Notes under the pieces: generated by a model | Database searches by the model: none | The model's input: only the letters and a program-made list of their open reading frames with translations | Told to the model about the DNA's origin: nothing | Program-made: the position numbers and the translations under genes | Assembly (NCBI GenBank): GCA_030446715.1 | Contig: JAUJMU010000013.1 | Coordinates: 1-64,000, forward strand | Direction of reading: 5' to 3' | Source of the DNA: Cytophagales bacterium | Lineage (GTDB): Bacteria > Bacteroidota > Bacteroidia > Cytophagales > 172606-1 | Length of the DNA: 64,000 bases | Shown: one piece after another, positions 1 through 9,051 of the stretch | Numbering within the stretch: the first letter of the stretch is position 1 | Layout of the letters: each line of letters begins with the position of its first letter

Positions 1-4
1 CACA

Positions 5-38
5 GTGACTGGAGGTCAGACGTGCGCCCCTCCGCTCG
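5..38 (+). other. Illumina adapter-like sequence at contig end
   Basis: Bases 5-37 align without gaps to the common Illumina read-2 adapter that begins GTGACTGGAG and ends CCGATC, with five substitutions in 33 bases. Three of these read C where the adapter has T. The coding frame of the adjacent kinase stops matching its paralogue at about position 40, which fits a join between adapter and genome. This is best treated as untrimmed sequencing artefact and not biology. The mismatches suggest low-quality bases. Confidence 0.85.
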
Positions 39-1021
39 ACTGAGACGTCCCCGGTCAACCCCGGCCGGCGGGCTTTGGTAAATTTATCGAAGAGGAAGGG
101 CTGGTCTTCCTTTGGAATGCCGACTCCGTTGTCAATCACCGAAACCACAATGGTGCTCTTTTTCTTCCCGACGTGGATGCGGATCACACCGTTGTCGCGG
201 GTGAACTTAATGGCATTGGAGAGCAGGTTGTTGATCACCTGCATGAATTTCATGCCGTCGATCTGGGAAAATATTCTCTCCTGGGAATAGGTAAGTTCAA
301 ATACCTTCGAGAGGTTTTCCTGAGCGTTCCGGTAGTTTTCAACCACCTCGTTAATCTCCCAGACCAGGTCCAGCCGCTCCTTGCTTACTTCTACTTCCGC
401 AGACTCCAGAAATTCCTGGTGCACCAGGTCGCGGATCAGGTCAATGTTGCGCTTGCAGATCTGCTGAATCATCTGGAGCTGGTGGCGGGTAAAATCGTTG
501 TCCGGTTTTGGCAGCTTCTCTTCAATGGCTGCGGCAAGGTTGTGTACAATGCCGATCGGCCCCCGCAGATCGTGGGCGAGAATCTCCAGCATGGAATCCT
601 TGCGGGCATTGATTTTCTGCATGTTGAAAATATTTTTCTTACGGGGTGAATCATCCCGGACCATACCCGCCATCCACTGCGCCCCTCCGGCCTGCCCGAG
701 GGGAAACACCGTCAGCCAGACCCAGCGGTCAGTGGTATAGGGCCACTCGATGCGGAAGTCAAGGCTCATCTTCACCGGTTCCCTGACAAATTTCCGGTAA
801 TTGTCTTCCACGTAAGTGCGGTCTTCGGGATGAATCGTTCCCGGCAGGAAAGACGGATCGGCCATTGCCTCGGCTACCTTTTTTTGCCATACCGGTTCAA
901 AAGCTGCGTTCAGGTATACAAACTTTTCCGCCTCCAGGTCAAAGACAAAGCAGACATCATCGTGCTGGTCACCGACCTGCCGGAAAACGGTAATGTCTGG
1001 TTTTTGTAGAGCTGAAGCCAT
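39..1021 (-). CDS. PAS-domain sensor histidine kinase, 3'-truncated by contig end
   Basis: Soluble two-component sensor kinase. A PAS domain occupies about residues 15-125 (FDLEAEKFVYLN, IHPEDRTYVEDNY). It is followed by a HisKA helix with the phospho-acceptor in LEILAHDLRGP (His150) and an HATPase domain with an N box (NNLLSNAIKFT) and G1 box (VIDNGVGIP). The protein is cut at about residue 327, just after FDKFTKARRPGL, because the contig ends, so the G2 box is missing. No membrane segment is visible, so it probably senses a cytoplasmic signal. It is divergent from the similar kinase at 1531; both carry the acceptor His at residue 150. The ATG at 1021 is chosen because it directly precedes the PAS domain. 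No response regulator is in view. Confidence 0.85.
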
Positions 1022-1530
1022 AGCGGAGAGAGGAGAAGTAATAAAACGGGGTAAAACGGGTAACGCCCTGAGGGCTGGTTTCGGGGCAGCCCTGCCATTC
1101 CGCATTTACCCGGATAATAGGTCAAGGTAGGCATAAACAGGCAACCAGAATCAATCCGGTCTTTTAAAATCAGGACTTTTAAACAAAAAACCATAAGGAT
1201 CAACAGGGTAAATGAAAATTATTAATTATCAGATCCGCGTTGTCAGATTGCGCAGCGAAAAAGGGAAGGCTTTTGACCAGAAAATCAGCCCCGCCTGGAG
1301 GCCGGTTGCGCCAGCCGGCTAAGTATTTTTTGGTCAGGACCGGCAAGCCGGAGGAGACAGGGGTCTTTATACTGATTTTCAGGTATTTATACTTGTTATT
1401 GACACGCGTCTTATTCTGCCTGTTCTTCAGACTGTATCTTACACCTGCCAACGTCAACTTCTTTTGGTCTGAGGGAAATCTTCTGGTCGGGACTGGTTTT
1501 CGTTTTGTTTCCGCTAAACCTTTTCCCCGC

Positions 1531-2637
1531 ATGGGCCTTTCTTCAACTATACCGGACGCAGACATCCTGCGGCAAATCGCCGACCGCTCTCTGGCGGTTT
1601 TTTTTCTTTATGATCTCTGGGCGGAGGGTTTCGGGTACGTAAATCCGGCCTTTGAGGAGGTCTGGGGACGGGAAGAAGCAGAGCTCAACGAGCAACTGCC
1701 CTGGCTGCTGGCAACGGTTCATCCCGATGATCTGCCCCTCCTGAAAACGGGCTATCAGAAACTGATCACCGATAGTTTCCGCCAGCTCCTGGAATTCCGC
1801 ATCCGCACGGAAAACGACCGGGAGAAATGGATTCACCTGACGGCCTATGCCATCCTGCAAAACGGACAACGACACTCCATTGCCGGCTTTGCCGAAGACA
1901 TCACGCATCACAAGGAAAATGAGCTGATAGCCAACCGGTACAGTGTCCAGAAGAACGGAATTCTGGAAATGCTGGCTCACGACCTCAACGGACCACTGGG
2001 AGTAGCCCAGAAGCTGGCCGGGCGGATGGAGCAAAGAGCCCGGGAAAAGGGACTGGCTGACATCGGGGAAGATGCTGCCCTGATCAACAGAACCCTCGGC
2101 CACGGCATTCACCTGATTCATGATCTTCTGGAAAAGGAGTTTCTGGATTCATCCCAGACAGCACTCAAGTTTCAGCGGATCGAACTCATTGCACAGATCA
2201 CCGCCATGCTGGAGGGCTGCTTTGAGCGAATGGACCAGGACAATCACAAACATATCGAGTTGGAATCTGCCAGCCCCGAAGTTTTTGTGGAGGCAGATCA
2301 GACCAAATTCATGCAGGCCATTACCAACCTGGTGTCCAATGCCGTGAAGTTCACCCCTCCGGGCGGGCGCGTCCGGATTGGTGTGCAGCAGCCGCCGGGA
2401 AATCTGCTCATCCGTGTGACGGACAACGGGATCGGTATTCCCAAAGATCTGCAACCGCTCCTTTTTGAACGTTTCACCAAGGCCCGCCGGCCCGGCCTCC
2501 GGGGAGAAGTAACAACCGGCCTCGGCCTTTCCATTGTCAAACGCATCGTGGAGTTGCACAAGGGCAGGATTTGGGTAGAAAGCGAGGAAAATAAGGGTGC
2601 GGCCTTCTTCATCCGGATTCCCCAGCAGCAGGCATGA
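1531..2637 (+). CDS. PAS-domain sensor histidine kinase
   Basis: Complete 368-residue cytoplasmic histidine kinase. A PAS domain covers residues 15-125 (FGYVNPAFEEVWG, VHPDDLPLL), the acceptor His150 lies in LEMLAHDLNGPLG, and the ATPase domain has an N box (TNLVSNAVKFTPPGG), G1 box (VTDNGIGIP) and G2 box (TTGLGLSIVKRIVELH). The frame is open upstream to 1240, but that stretch reads as basic non-conserved sequence, so the ATG at 1531 is preferred. It is paralogous to the divergent kinase at 39-1021. The next gene overlaps its stop codon (ATGA), which suggests co-transcription with an esterase. No partner regulator is adjacent, so it may be an orphan kinase. Confidence 0.88.
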   Translation: MGLSSTIPDADILRQIADRSLAVFFLYDLWAEGFGYVNPAFEEVWGREEAELNEQLPWLLATVHPDDLPLLKTGYQKLITDSFRQLLEFRIRTENDREKWIHLTAYAILQNGQRHSIAGFAEDITHHKENELIANRYSVQKNGILEMLAHDLNGPLGVAQKLAGRMEQRAREKGLADIGEDAALINRTLGHGIHLIHDLLEKEFLDSSQTALKFQRIELIAQITAMLEGCFERMDQDNHKHIELESASPEVFVEADQTKFMQAITNLVSNAVKFTPPGGRVRIGVQQPPGNLLIRVTDNGIGIPKDLQPLLFERFTKARRPGLRGEVTTGLGLSIVKRIVELHKGRIWVESEENKGAAFFIRIPQQQA

Positions 2638-3326
2638 TCACCAGGAGAAACAGTTACAATACCGGGTGGCTGACGGCAAGGCCCTCGGATACTCCGGCAC
2701 CGGAAACCTCTGCCAGGGGTGAGCAGCCACTTGCCCTGGCCGGCAAAAGAGACGGTTTTATTTATGTTCCGGAATCATACACCCCGATGCGGCCGGCAGC
2801 CCTTGCCGTTATGCTGCACGGAGCCGGCGGCCAGGCCGGACACGGACTGTCGCTGCTGAGAACGTACGCGGATGAAAATAACATCATCCTGCTGGCTCCT
2901 GCTTCCCGTGCCCCAACCTGGGATATTATTGCCGGTGATGCATTCGGACCGGATGTCATTTTTATCGGCCAGGCGCTGGCCCTTGCCTTCGGACAGTATG
3001 CCATTGACGCTTCCCGCATTGCAATCGGCGGATTCTCCGACGGAGCTTCTTATGCGCTGTGCCTCGGGCTGATCAATGGTGACCTTTTTACTCATATCCT
3101 CGCATTCTCCCCCGGCTTTGTGTTTACCCGGCAAACAAAGGGAAAGCCTGTCGTATTTATTTCCCACGGTACGCTTGACCACGTATTACCGGTTGACCCC
3201 TGCAGCCGGCGCATTATTCCCCGGTTGCAGTCGCAGGGATATCAGGTAAATTACCAGGAGTTTGTGGGTGCCCACGAAATACCCGGCCGTATTTCCGCCG
3301 CCGGGGTTCAGTGGTTTGTCGGGTAA
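2634..3326 (+). CDS. alpha/beta-hydrolase (phospholipase/carboxylesterase type)
   Basis: A 230-residue alpha/beta-hydrolase fold protein without signal peptide. Visible elements are the oxyanion-hole region MLHGAGGQ (about residue 60), the nucleophile elbow GGFSDGAS (Ser135), an acid residue in SHGTLDHVLPV (Asp182) and the catalytic His in GAHEIP (about 214). This arrangement matches the PHB-depolymerase/phospholipase-carboxylesterase group. The exact substrate cannot be read from sequence. The start ATG overlaps the kinase stop codon as ATGA, typical of translational coupling. The first 30 residues are poorly conserved in character, so a downstream start is possible. Confidence 0.8.
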   Translation: MITRRNSYNTGWLTARPSDTPAPETSARGEQPLALAGKRDGFIYVPESYTPMRPAALAVMLHGAGGQAGHGLSLLRTYADENNIILLAPASRAPTWDIIAGDAFGPDVIFIGQALALAFGQYAIDASRIAIGGFSDGASYALCLGLINGDLFTHILAFSPGFVFTRQTKGKPVVFISHGTLDHVLPVDPCSRRIIPRLQSQGYQVNYQEFVGAHEIPGRISAAGVQWFVG

Positions 3327-3491
3327 ATGAGCAAGCAGCGTTCCCAATTACCCGGCCACCTGATCCCGCCCTTTTAGCTGACCAAACGGGGAGCGCAGCA
3401 GGCATCTTCCCTCAACCCGCACTGTCGCCGGGTACCTGCACAATCCGGCCGGCTGATAATCCGGCAGGGGCATTCTTGCGTATATCCCAAA

Positions 3492-4430
3492 ATGCTGCCC
3501 CGCAAAATGGTAAAATTTATTATGATCGCTGCGGCAGGCCTTTCCGGCCTGTTTTTACTGAATGGTTGTGCTTTTCAAAGGATTACCCGCACTAAAAATC
3601 TGGCTTACATTGCACCGGAGACTCCGGGTTCTGATTCACTGCGCCACCGGCTGGACATTTACGCACCGGCGGGCAGGAAAAAACCCCGGCAGGTACTCGT
3701 TTTTATTCACGGCGGCAACTGGGTGTCAGGCGATAAGGACCTCTACAAATTTTTAGGAGCCCGGCTGGCCCGCAAAGGGGTCGTGGCCGCAGTGATCAAT
3801 TACCGCCTCGCGGCCGGACTGACCTACCGGGAAATGGCCGCTGATGCGGCAAGTGCGGTTACATGGGTCAGCAAACACATTGCTGACTACGGCGGCGACC
3901 CGGGGGCGATTTTTGTGGCGGGTCATTCGGCCGGAGGCCACCTGGGGGCCCTGATAGCCACCGACCAGCAGTACTTTGATTCCCTGCGGGTGGAGAATCC
4001 CATCCGGGGGGTGGTGCTCATTGACGCCGGCGGGCTGGATATGTACTCCTATCTGATGGAACATCAGGCAGGAGAAGGCAAAAGGTACCTCTCCACGTTT
4101 ACTGACCGGCCGGAGGAATGGAAAGCCGCCTCCCCGTTGTATCATTTGAGTACCAATGCTCCGCCCCTGCTTATTTACCGGGGAGGTAAAACGTATCCTT
4201 CCATCATTAAAAGTCATCAGAATTTCCTGCAGGCGCTGAAAGTATACGTGCCGCAGCCTTTTTACAAAGTACAAAAGAAACTGGGACACATTGCCATGAT
4301 CGTCCAGTTTGTCTATTCGCCCAATCCACGCTACCGGGAGATCAAGCGGTTCATGCGGCGTCCGGACCGGCAGCCTTTCAAAACCGGAAGACTGCCGCCC
4401 GCCGGGCAGGCGCAAACCGGCAACTTCTAA
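3492..4430 (+). CDS. lipoprotein alpha/beta-hydrolase esterase (BD-FAE-like)
   Basis: A 312-residue esterase anchored as a lipoprotein. The N-terminus is hydrophobic and ends in a lipobox (LLNGC, Cys at about residue 26). The body has the HGGNW oxyanion motif of the hormone-sensitive lipase/BD-FAE family and a nucleophile elbow GHSAGG (about residue 150). The tail contains LGHIAM, which supplies the probable catalytic His. These enzymes cleave short-chain or sugar acyl esters; here it would act in the cell envelope. Alternative starts at 3507 and 3522 would leave the lipobox intact. It follows another esterase on the same strand at 166 bases' distance and may share its transcript. Confidence 0.82.
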   Translation: MLPRKMVKFIMIAAAGLSGLFLLNGCAFQRITRTKNLAYIAPETPGSDSLRHRLDIYAPAGRKKPRQVLVFIHGGNWVSGDKDLYKFLGARLARKGVVAAVINYRLAAGLTYREMAADAASAVTWVSKHIADYGGDPGAIFVAGHSAGGHLGALIATDQQYFDSLRVENPIRGVVLIDAGGLDMYSYLMEHQAGEGKRYLSTFTDRPEEWKAASPLYHLSTNAPPLLIYRGGKTYPSIIKSHQNFLQALKVYVPQPFYKVQKKLGHIAMIVQFVYSPNPRYREIKRFMRRPDRQPFKTGRLPPAGQAQTGNF

Positions 4431-5018
4431 CCCGGTAATCTCCTATCCCAGACCAGCGGCAGAAGAGTCATTACAAAGCCCTGTTATTAGTAATATTAAA
4501 ATTTTTCTTTAACAGGCCACATTTCTCAAGGGGCTTTCCTAAATCCTCCATCTTCAAGCCAATACATTCACACGTAACTTTTCTGTAAAGATTACCCTTG
4601 CTTCCTGATCCCCCTTCGCCGGCAAGCCCGGTAGGTCAGGCAACCGCCATAAGCTATGTATCCAGAATACTAAAAGGGGAAATTCTGAGATCTGCCCGCT
4701 CCTTCCGGCAGCATAACCGAAAACCAGATTTTTGCAATTTTTTAAGGTCTGGTGCGTAACCACTCAGTCTGCACCGGAAAACTTCCGACAAAAGGAAACA
4801 CCTGCTGCTGTCAGGCAAAATCAAGCAAAACACCCATGTACGGTTTATGCGAATTTTGAGCCTGTATCCAATTGCAAATCAACTAATTTGGTGTTTTCGT
4901 ACATTGAAATGTACCCTTAACATAAAATTATACAATTTTTTCGGCAGGAGAACCATCCTCGATTGTGCCTGATTCATCATTACTTCCCGGAACTATCGGA
5001 AAACCAATACCAACCGCT
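4431..5018. other. intergenic region without recognisable gene
   Basis: About 590 bases with no credible ORF on either strand. A short inverted repeat (GTACAT, four-base loop, ATGTAC) lies at 4899-4914, and the last 100 bases are A/T-rich, as expected for the promoter region of the secreted hydrolase that follows. No terminator with a clear T run was found after the esterase. Confidence 0.5.
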
Positions 5019-6581
5019 ATGCATATGAACCAAAAACTTTTTACCCTGTCAAACTTTTACTTTTATCTTTTAGTCTGCCTGTCCACCTTTGGCCTCGCCG
5101 GCCTCCGGGCATCACCGGCAGAAGCGCACACCGGGTCCAGCCTCAGCAATAAGACAACGGCTGTTTTTCAGACTTCCCCCGCCCGGATCATGCCACTGGG
5201 CAACTCGATTACCCAGGCAAGAGCCGGTCGCAACAGCTACCGCAGACCCCTGTGGCACCGCCTGACGGAGGCCGGTTATCAGGTTGACTTTGTGGGCTCC
5301 CAGAACACCAACCACGAAGGACCACCGGCCAATGCGGACTTTGATCAGGACCACGAAGGCCACTGGGGCTGGCGGGCTGATCAGCTGCTGGGCGGCATCC
5401 CGGGCTGGGTACAGGCGCACCAGCCCGACATCGTGCTCATGCACGCGGGCTCCAACGACATGTTTCAGGGGCAGGACATAAACAGCACCGTCAGCGAGCT
5501 GGAACAGATTATCGACCAGCTGCGGGCAGTTAACCCGCAGGTGAAGATCCTGCTGGCAAAGCTGATCGAGCCCACCGAGTGGAACGGCCGCTGGGAGCGC
5601 ATCAGAGAGCTCAATCAGGCCATTCCGGCCATTGCCTCCCGCAAGCACACGGACCAGTCGCCGGTGATCCTGGTGGATCAGACCCAGGGCTTCAACGCTG
5701 ACTACGATACTTACGACGGGGTGCACCCAAACTCCGCCGGCGAGAGCAAGATGGCCGACCGCTGGTTTGAAGCCCTTGCCCGGATCCTTGCCCCGGATAC
5801 GCCTGCTCCGGCTCCGGTTCTTCCCCCCCCAACGGCAAGCACCCCTCCTCCGGTAAGTGGTAGTTTTCCGGGTTATTACCAGCTCATTGCCAGACACAGC
5901 GGAAAAGCGGTGGATGTCGTGGCTGCCTCTTATGATGACGGTGCCCGCGTGATCCAGTATACGCCGCACTCCAATGGAAACCAGCAGTGGTCTTTTGAGT
6001 CTGCAGGCGATAGTTATTACTGGATCAAAGCCCGCCATAGCGGCAAAGCCCTCAGCATCAACCAGTCGGACAACAGCCTTGCCGAGCAGGCGGACTACCG
6101 GGGCTCGGATTCGCAGCAATGGCGGATTGAACCTGCCGACGGCGGATATTACCGGATTTCAAACAAAGCCAACGGACACGCGCTGGACGTGGAGGGTGCC
6201 TTTACCCGCGACGGGGCGGCACTACTGATCTGGTCGTTTCACGGCGGACATAACCAGCACTGGCAGTTGCAGCCGGTGCAGTCGTCCGGGCGGGTGGCTT
6301 CTGCGCCGGAGGACCGGCAGGAAATGGTACAATCCCTTTCTCTTTACCCGAATCCGGCTGCCGGAAAAACGCACCTGCGTTACCAGTCTGACTACGAACA
6401 GGTAGTCAGGATCGTAGTAGTCACTACCCGGGGGCAGGAAGTCTCAACCACTTCTCAACAGGCAGTGAAAGGTGAGAATGAAGCAGAAATCAACCTGTCG
6501 GGACTCAGCAAAGGAATGTATTCCCTGAAAGTTATGAAGGACAACAAAGTGTTTACCCGGAAGCTGGCAATAGCCCGGTAA
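5019..6581 (+). CDS. secreted SGNH/GDSL hydrolase with ricin-type lectin domain and T9SS sorting tail
   Basis: Secreted carbohydrate-active esterase, about 520 residues. From the ATG at 5019 there is a signal peptide ending near SPAEA. An SGNH hydrolase domain follows, with the nucleophile block MPLGNSITQ, the Gly/Asn blocks (HAGSNDMF) and the acid/base block YDGVHPNSAG. A proline-rich linker leads to three ricin-type beta-trefoil repeats, each opening YYxL/I-x-ARHSGKA or similar and closing QQW or QHW. The C-terminal ~75 residues (SLYPNPAAGKTHL to the end) are a type A T9SS sorting domain, so export across the outer membrane is expected. The family deacetylates polysaccharides; the actual substrate is inferred only. 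An in-frame ATG at 4965 would bury the signal peptide and is less likely. Confidence 0.88.
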   Translation: MHMNQKLFTLSNFYFYLLVCLSTFGLAGLRASPAEAHTGSSLSNKTTAVFQTSPARIMPLGNSITQARAGRNSYRRPLWHRLTEAGYQVDFVGSQNTNHEGPPANADFDQDHEGHWGWRADQLLGGIPGWVQAHQPDIVLMHAGSNDMFQGQDINSTVSELEQIIDQLRAVNPQVKILLAKLIEPTEWNGRWERIRELNQAIPAIASRKHTDQSPVILVDQTQGFNADYDTYDGVHPNSAGESKMADRWFEALARILAPDTPAPAPVLPPPTASTPPPVSGSFPGYYQLIARHSGKAVDVVAASYDDGARVIQYTPHSNGNQQWSFESAGDSYYWIKARHSGKALSINQSDNSLAEQADYRGSDSQQWRIEPADGGYYRISNKANGHALDVEGAFTRDGAALLIWSFHGGHNQHWQLQPVQSSGRVASAPEDRQEMVQSLSLYPNPAAGKTHLRYQSDYEQVVRIVVVTTRGQEVSTTSQQAVKGENEAEINLSGLSKGMYSLKVMKDNKVFTRKLAIAR

Positions 6582-6602
6582 CTACTTCAATTAAAGGCTA
6601 TT

Positions 6603-6646
6603 AAAAAGCACGGTCCGCAGATACAAATTCTGCGGACCGTGCTTTT
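6603..6646. terminator. bidirectional 17-bp stem-loop terminator
   Basis: Perfect inverted repeat: arms 6604-6620 and 6630-6646 with a 9-base loop. A-rich and T-rich tracts flank the stem on both sides, so it can stop the hydrolase transcript from the left and any minus-strand transcript from the right. Confidence 0.85.
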
Positions 6647-6669
6647 AAGTTTTCAGCTGTATGGAAATG

Positions 6670-6912
6670 TTATCGCTGGTTCATCGGAGTGCCTGCGCTT
6701 GAACCGGGAGCAGGGGCCGTATCTGCCTGAGCCGTGCTGCCAGAAGCACCTTCCGGCACAGACTGCTCAAGGAGCTCATATAGCAAGCCAAACGGAAACA
6801 ACTCGGTACAATCGCTTTCTGAACAGTTTAAGCCTTGAGCAGATCGGGATGAACGGGAAATGGAAGTAACGGCCTTCGCCTTCCGCTGGAGGCGGGACAT
6901 GTGGTCTGACAT
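6670..6912 (-). CDS. possible small hypothetical protein
   Basis: An 80-codon minus-strand ORF that ends 24 bases before the shared stem-loop terminator. The product is basic at the N-terminus, has a central patch with two cysteines (GLNCSESDCTEL) followed by FPFGLLYELLEQ, and ends in a small-residue, proline-rich tail. I do not recognise a family. Support is limited to its position ahead of a terminator and reasonable residue composition. It could be a chance ORF. Confidence 0.3.
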   Translation of the reverse strand: MSDHMSRLQRKAKAVTSISRSSRSAQGLNCSESDCTELFPFGLLYELLEQSVPEGASGSTAQADTAPAPGSSAGTPMNQR

Positions 6913-7317
6913 AGAAAAATTAAGTTTTGTAAGTGGTTTGTTTACTGAAAAGCGAAATTACCTTGTCTTGACCGGCTTTGCATTGTATAAATGCGAACTC
7001 TTTCAGGGAAAGAGATTTACTGTTGGTAAATGGCCTGTGACTGGAAGAACGAAAAAGTTTTCCTTTTATGATCACCGGAACAGATGCCGGCCCCATTTTA
7101 TTTCCTCTCAGTGCTTTTGCAAACCTTCTCTGCTGCTGATCTGTACGGAAATGGCCGGTAATGGTTTCTGGCTTTTGTGAATTTTTATCCGGCTGCCAAT
7201 ATCCGGCCTCCGTAAAAATAATGTTAATTTTCAGCATAATTAATTATTGATCCGGCAAAAAATCATAAATTCAATACATTTTTAAGCCTCCGGCGGTAGG
7301 CAGCATTTTCGGTTTGC
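6913..7317. other. intergenic region, no supported gene
   Basis: About 400 bases that are A/T-richer than their surroundings. ORFs exist on both strands but none has a recognisable domain or convincing composition. It probably holds upstream sequence for the flanking loci. Confidence 0.4.
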
Positions 7318-7840
7318 ATGAACATATTTATCCCAATACCATTTTTCTCTTTTTCTGCTCCCTGCCGGAAGCGCATGCTGCGTTTTTTGTCCCGGCTGGC
7401 AGTTGTGTTCCTCCTTTGCGCCAGTCCGGCCTTTTCGCAATTCACCCATCCGCAAGCCGGCGAGGGGCTGATGGCGGGCAAGGGTACCTGCATATTGCAG
7501 GACCAGCGATCTGATGATGCCGCGTATGGACGGCATGGAACTGTGCCGCCGCCTGAAAACCGACGAACGCACCAGCCACATTCCGTTAATCCTGCTGACT
7601 GCCCGCGCCTCCGGGGAGAGCCGGCTCGGCGGCCCCGACACCGGAGCGGATGACTACATTACCATGCCTTTTCACATCCACGAACTCCTGTTGCGGGTCC
7701 GGAATCTGGTAGCCAGCCGCCAGCTCCGCGAACGGTTTACGCGCGAAGTAAAATTACAGCCAAAGGACATTGCCATCACTTCGGCCGATAATAAGTCTCT
7801 GATGGCAGCCATCGGCACCGTGGAGAATTACGTTCCGTAA
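7318..7840 (+). pseudogene. remnant of a hybrid two-component regulator (Reg_prop...REC), internally deleted
   Basis: Two pieces of one large gene are joined. The first part, from the ATG at 7375 (or 7318), is a signal peptide (LAVVFLLCASPAFSQ) followed by GEGLMAGKGTCILQD, the usual opening of a Reg_prop beta-propeller sensor. At about 7503-7507 the frame jumps into the middle of a receiver domain: SDLMMPRMDGMEL, then LLTARASGE and GADDYITMPF. The receiver's conserved TKPF lysine reads M. A stop after VENYVP removes the AraC-type DNA-binding domain. Most of the sensor, the kinase and the output domain, normally well over 1000 residues in total, is absent. The gene cannot encode a working regulator. 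Confidence 0.8.
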
Positions 7841-7917
7841 GTATCCCCTGCCCCGGCAACACTTTCCGGCGGCAGGGAATTTTTTGGTTAATGCTCCAGC
7901 ACCTGACAACCGCCCGA

Positions 7918-8847
7918 ATGACGTACCTGAAGTCACTATTTTTTTGTTTACCTTTTATGACCTTTTCATCCGCTATGCCTGACTTTTCCCAACCCTCGCA
8001 GGACCGGCTTTACCGCGACGTTGAAACACTTACTTCCATTCAACCGGCCCGGAATTACGAAAACCCTGGCTCCCTCAACAAAGCCGCCGGCTACATCCAG
8101 TCGGAATTTGAAAAGCTGAACTGCCGGGTGGAAGTGCAGCACTTTACCGCCGGCGGCCGGCCGTACAAAAATATCATTGCCTCCTTCGGGAAGGCAGATG
8201 CGGAAAGAGTCGTCATCGGTGCGCATTACGATGTTTGCGGCGACCAGCCCGGTGCCGACGACAATGCCAGTGCCGTGGCCGGTATGCTCGAAACGGCCCG
8301 TCTGCTGGATGCCCGGAAACCCAACCTCCCCTACCGGATTGACTTTGTGGCGTATAGTCTGGAGGAGCCACCCTTTTTCGCCACCGAAGGGATGGGCAGC
8401 GCGGTTCACGCCAAATCCCTGCACGACAAAGGGGTAAAAGTGAAGGCCATGATTTGCTTCGAAATGATCGGGTATTTTTCCGACAAGCCCGGTTCGCAAG
8501 GGTTTCCTGACCCCGCCCTGAGCCGCATCTACCCCAACACCGGCAACTTCATCATTGTGGTGGGCAAACAGGGGCAGGAAAGTTTTTCCGGAAAAATTAC
8601 CGCGCTGATGAAAGCCCATTCCTCGGTTGATGTACAGACGATCAGCTTTCCGTCTTCACAAGGCCTGGGCGGACTTTCCGATCACCGCAATTACTGGCAC
8701 TACGGCTACCCCGCCGTCATGATCAACGATACATCTTTTCTGAGAAATCCCAATTACCACCAGAAATCCGACACCATTGATACACTGGACTTTTCCAAAA
8801 TGGCCGAAGTAGTCCGCGGCGTCTACGCGGCAATTATCCGGCTGTAG
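7918..8847 (+). CDS. secreted M28-family zinc aminopeptidase-like protein
   Basis: A 309-residue metallopeptidase from the preferred ATG at 7918, which gives an N-terminal hydrophobic export signal (YLKSLFFCLPFMTF). Metal-binding motifs of family M28 are visible in order: GAHYD, PGADDNASAV, the general-base pair in SLEEPP, an acidic residue in CFEMIG, and a late His in NPNYHQKSDT. The family removes N-terminal residues from peptides in the envelope or outside. A start at 7891 is possible but places extra residues before the signal. It lies directly downstream of the decayed regulator and may once have belonged to its regulon; that link is inference. Confidence 0.85.
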   Translation: MTYLKSLFFCLPFMTFSSAMPDFSQPSQDRLYRDVETLTSIQPARNYENPGSLNKAAGYIQSEFEKLNCRVEVQHFTAGGRPYKNIIASFGKADAERVVIGAHYDVCGDQPGADDNASAVAGMLETARLLDARKPNLPYRIDFVAYSLEEPPFFATEGMGSAVHAKSLHDKGVKVKAMICFEMIGYFSDKPGSQGFPDPALSRIYPNTGNFIIVVGKQGQESFSGKITALMKAHSSVDVQTISFPSSQGLGGLSDHRNYWHYGYPAVMINDTSFLRNPNYHQKSDTIDTLDFSKMAEVVRGVYAAIIRL

Positions 8848-8924
8848 GGGCAGTGGCCAGCAGGCAGTCAGCAGTAGGCTGTATGCAGAAAATTACCGTC
8901 AGCAAGAGTCAGGCCAACTGCTAA

Positions 8925-9027
8925 CTGTACTGACAAATGAGGTTGTTAATTATTCAGTAAACAAAAACCCACCCCTAACCCCTCCCTGGAGGGGAACCTG
9001 TTGCAACAACCTTACTTGTCAGTACAG
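8925..9027. repeat. small inverted-repeat element
   Basis: Arms of 23 bases at 8925-8947 and 9005-9027 match as inverted repeats with two mismatches. They enclose a C-rich core containing an internal CCCCTCC..GGAGGGG hairpin (about 8968-8995). The unit is about 100 bases and has no coding capacity. It sits between convergent genes and resembles a MITE- or REP-type element. Confidence 0.6.
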
Positions 9028-9051
9028 CTGACTGCTGACTGCCACTCCATT

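Noticed and set aside
7513-7840. Stand-alone response regulator
   Set aside because: It lacks the first half of the receiver domain, including the early acidic residues, and any output domain. It is better explained as part of a deleted hybrid regulator.
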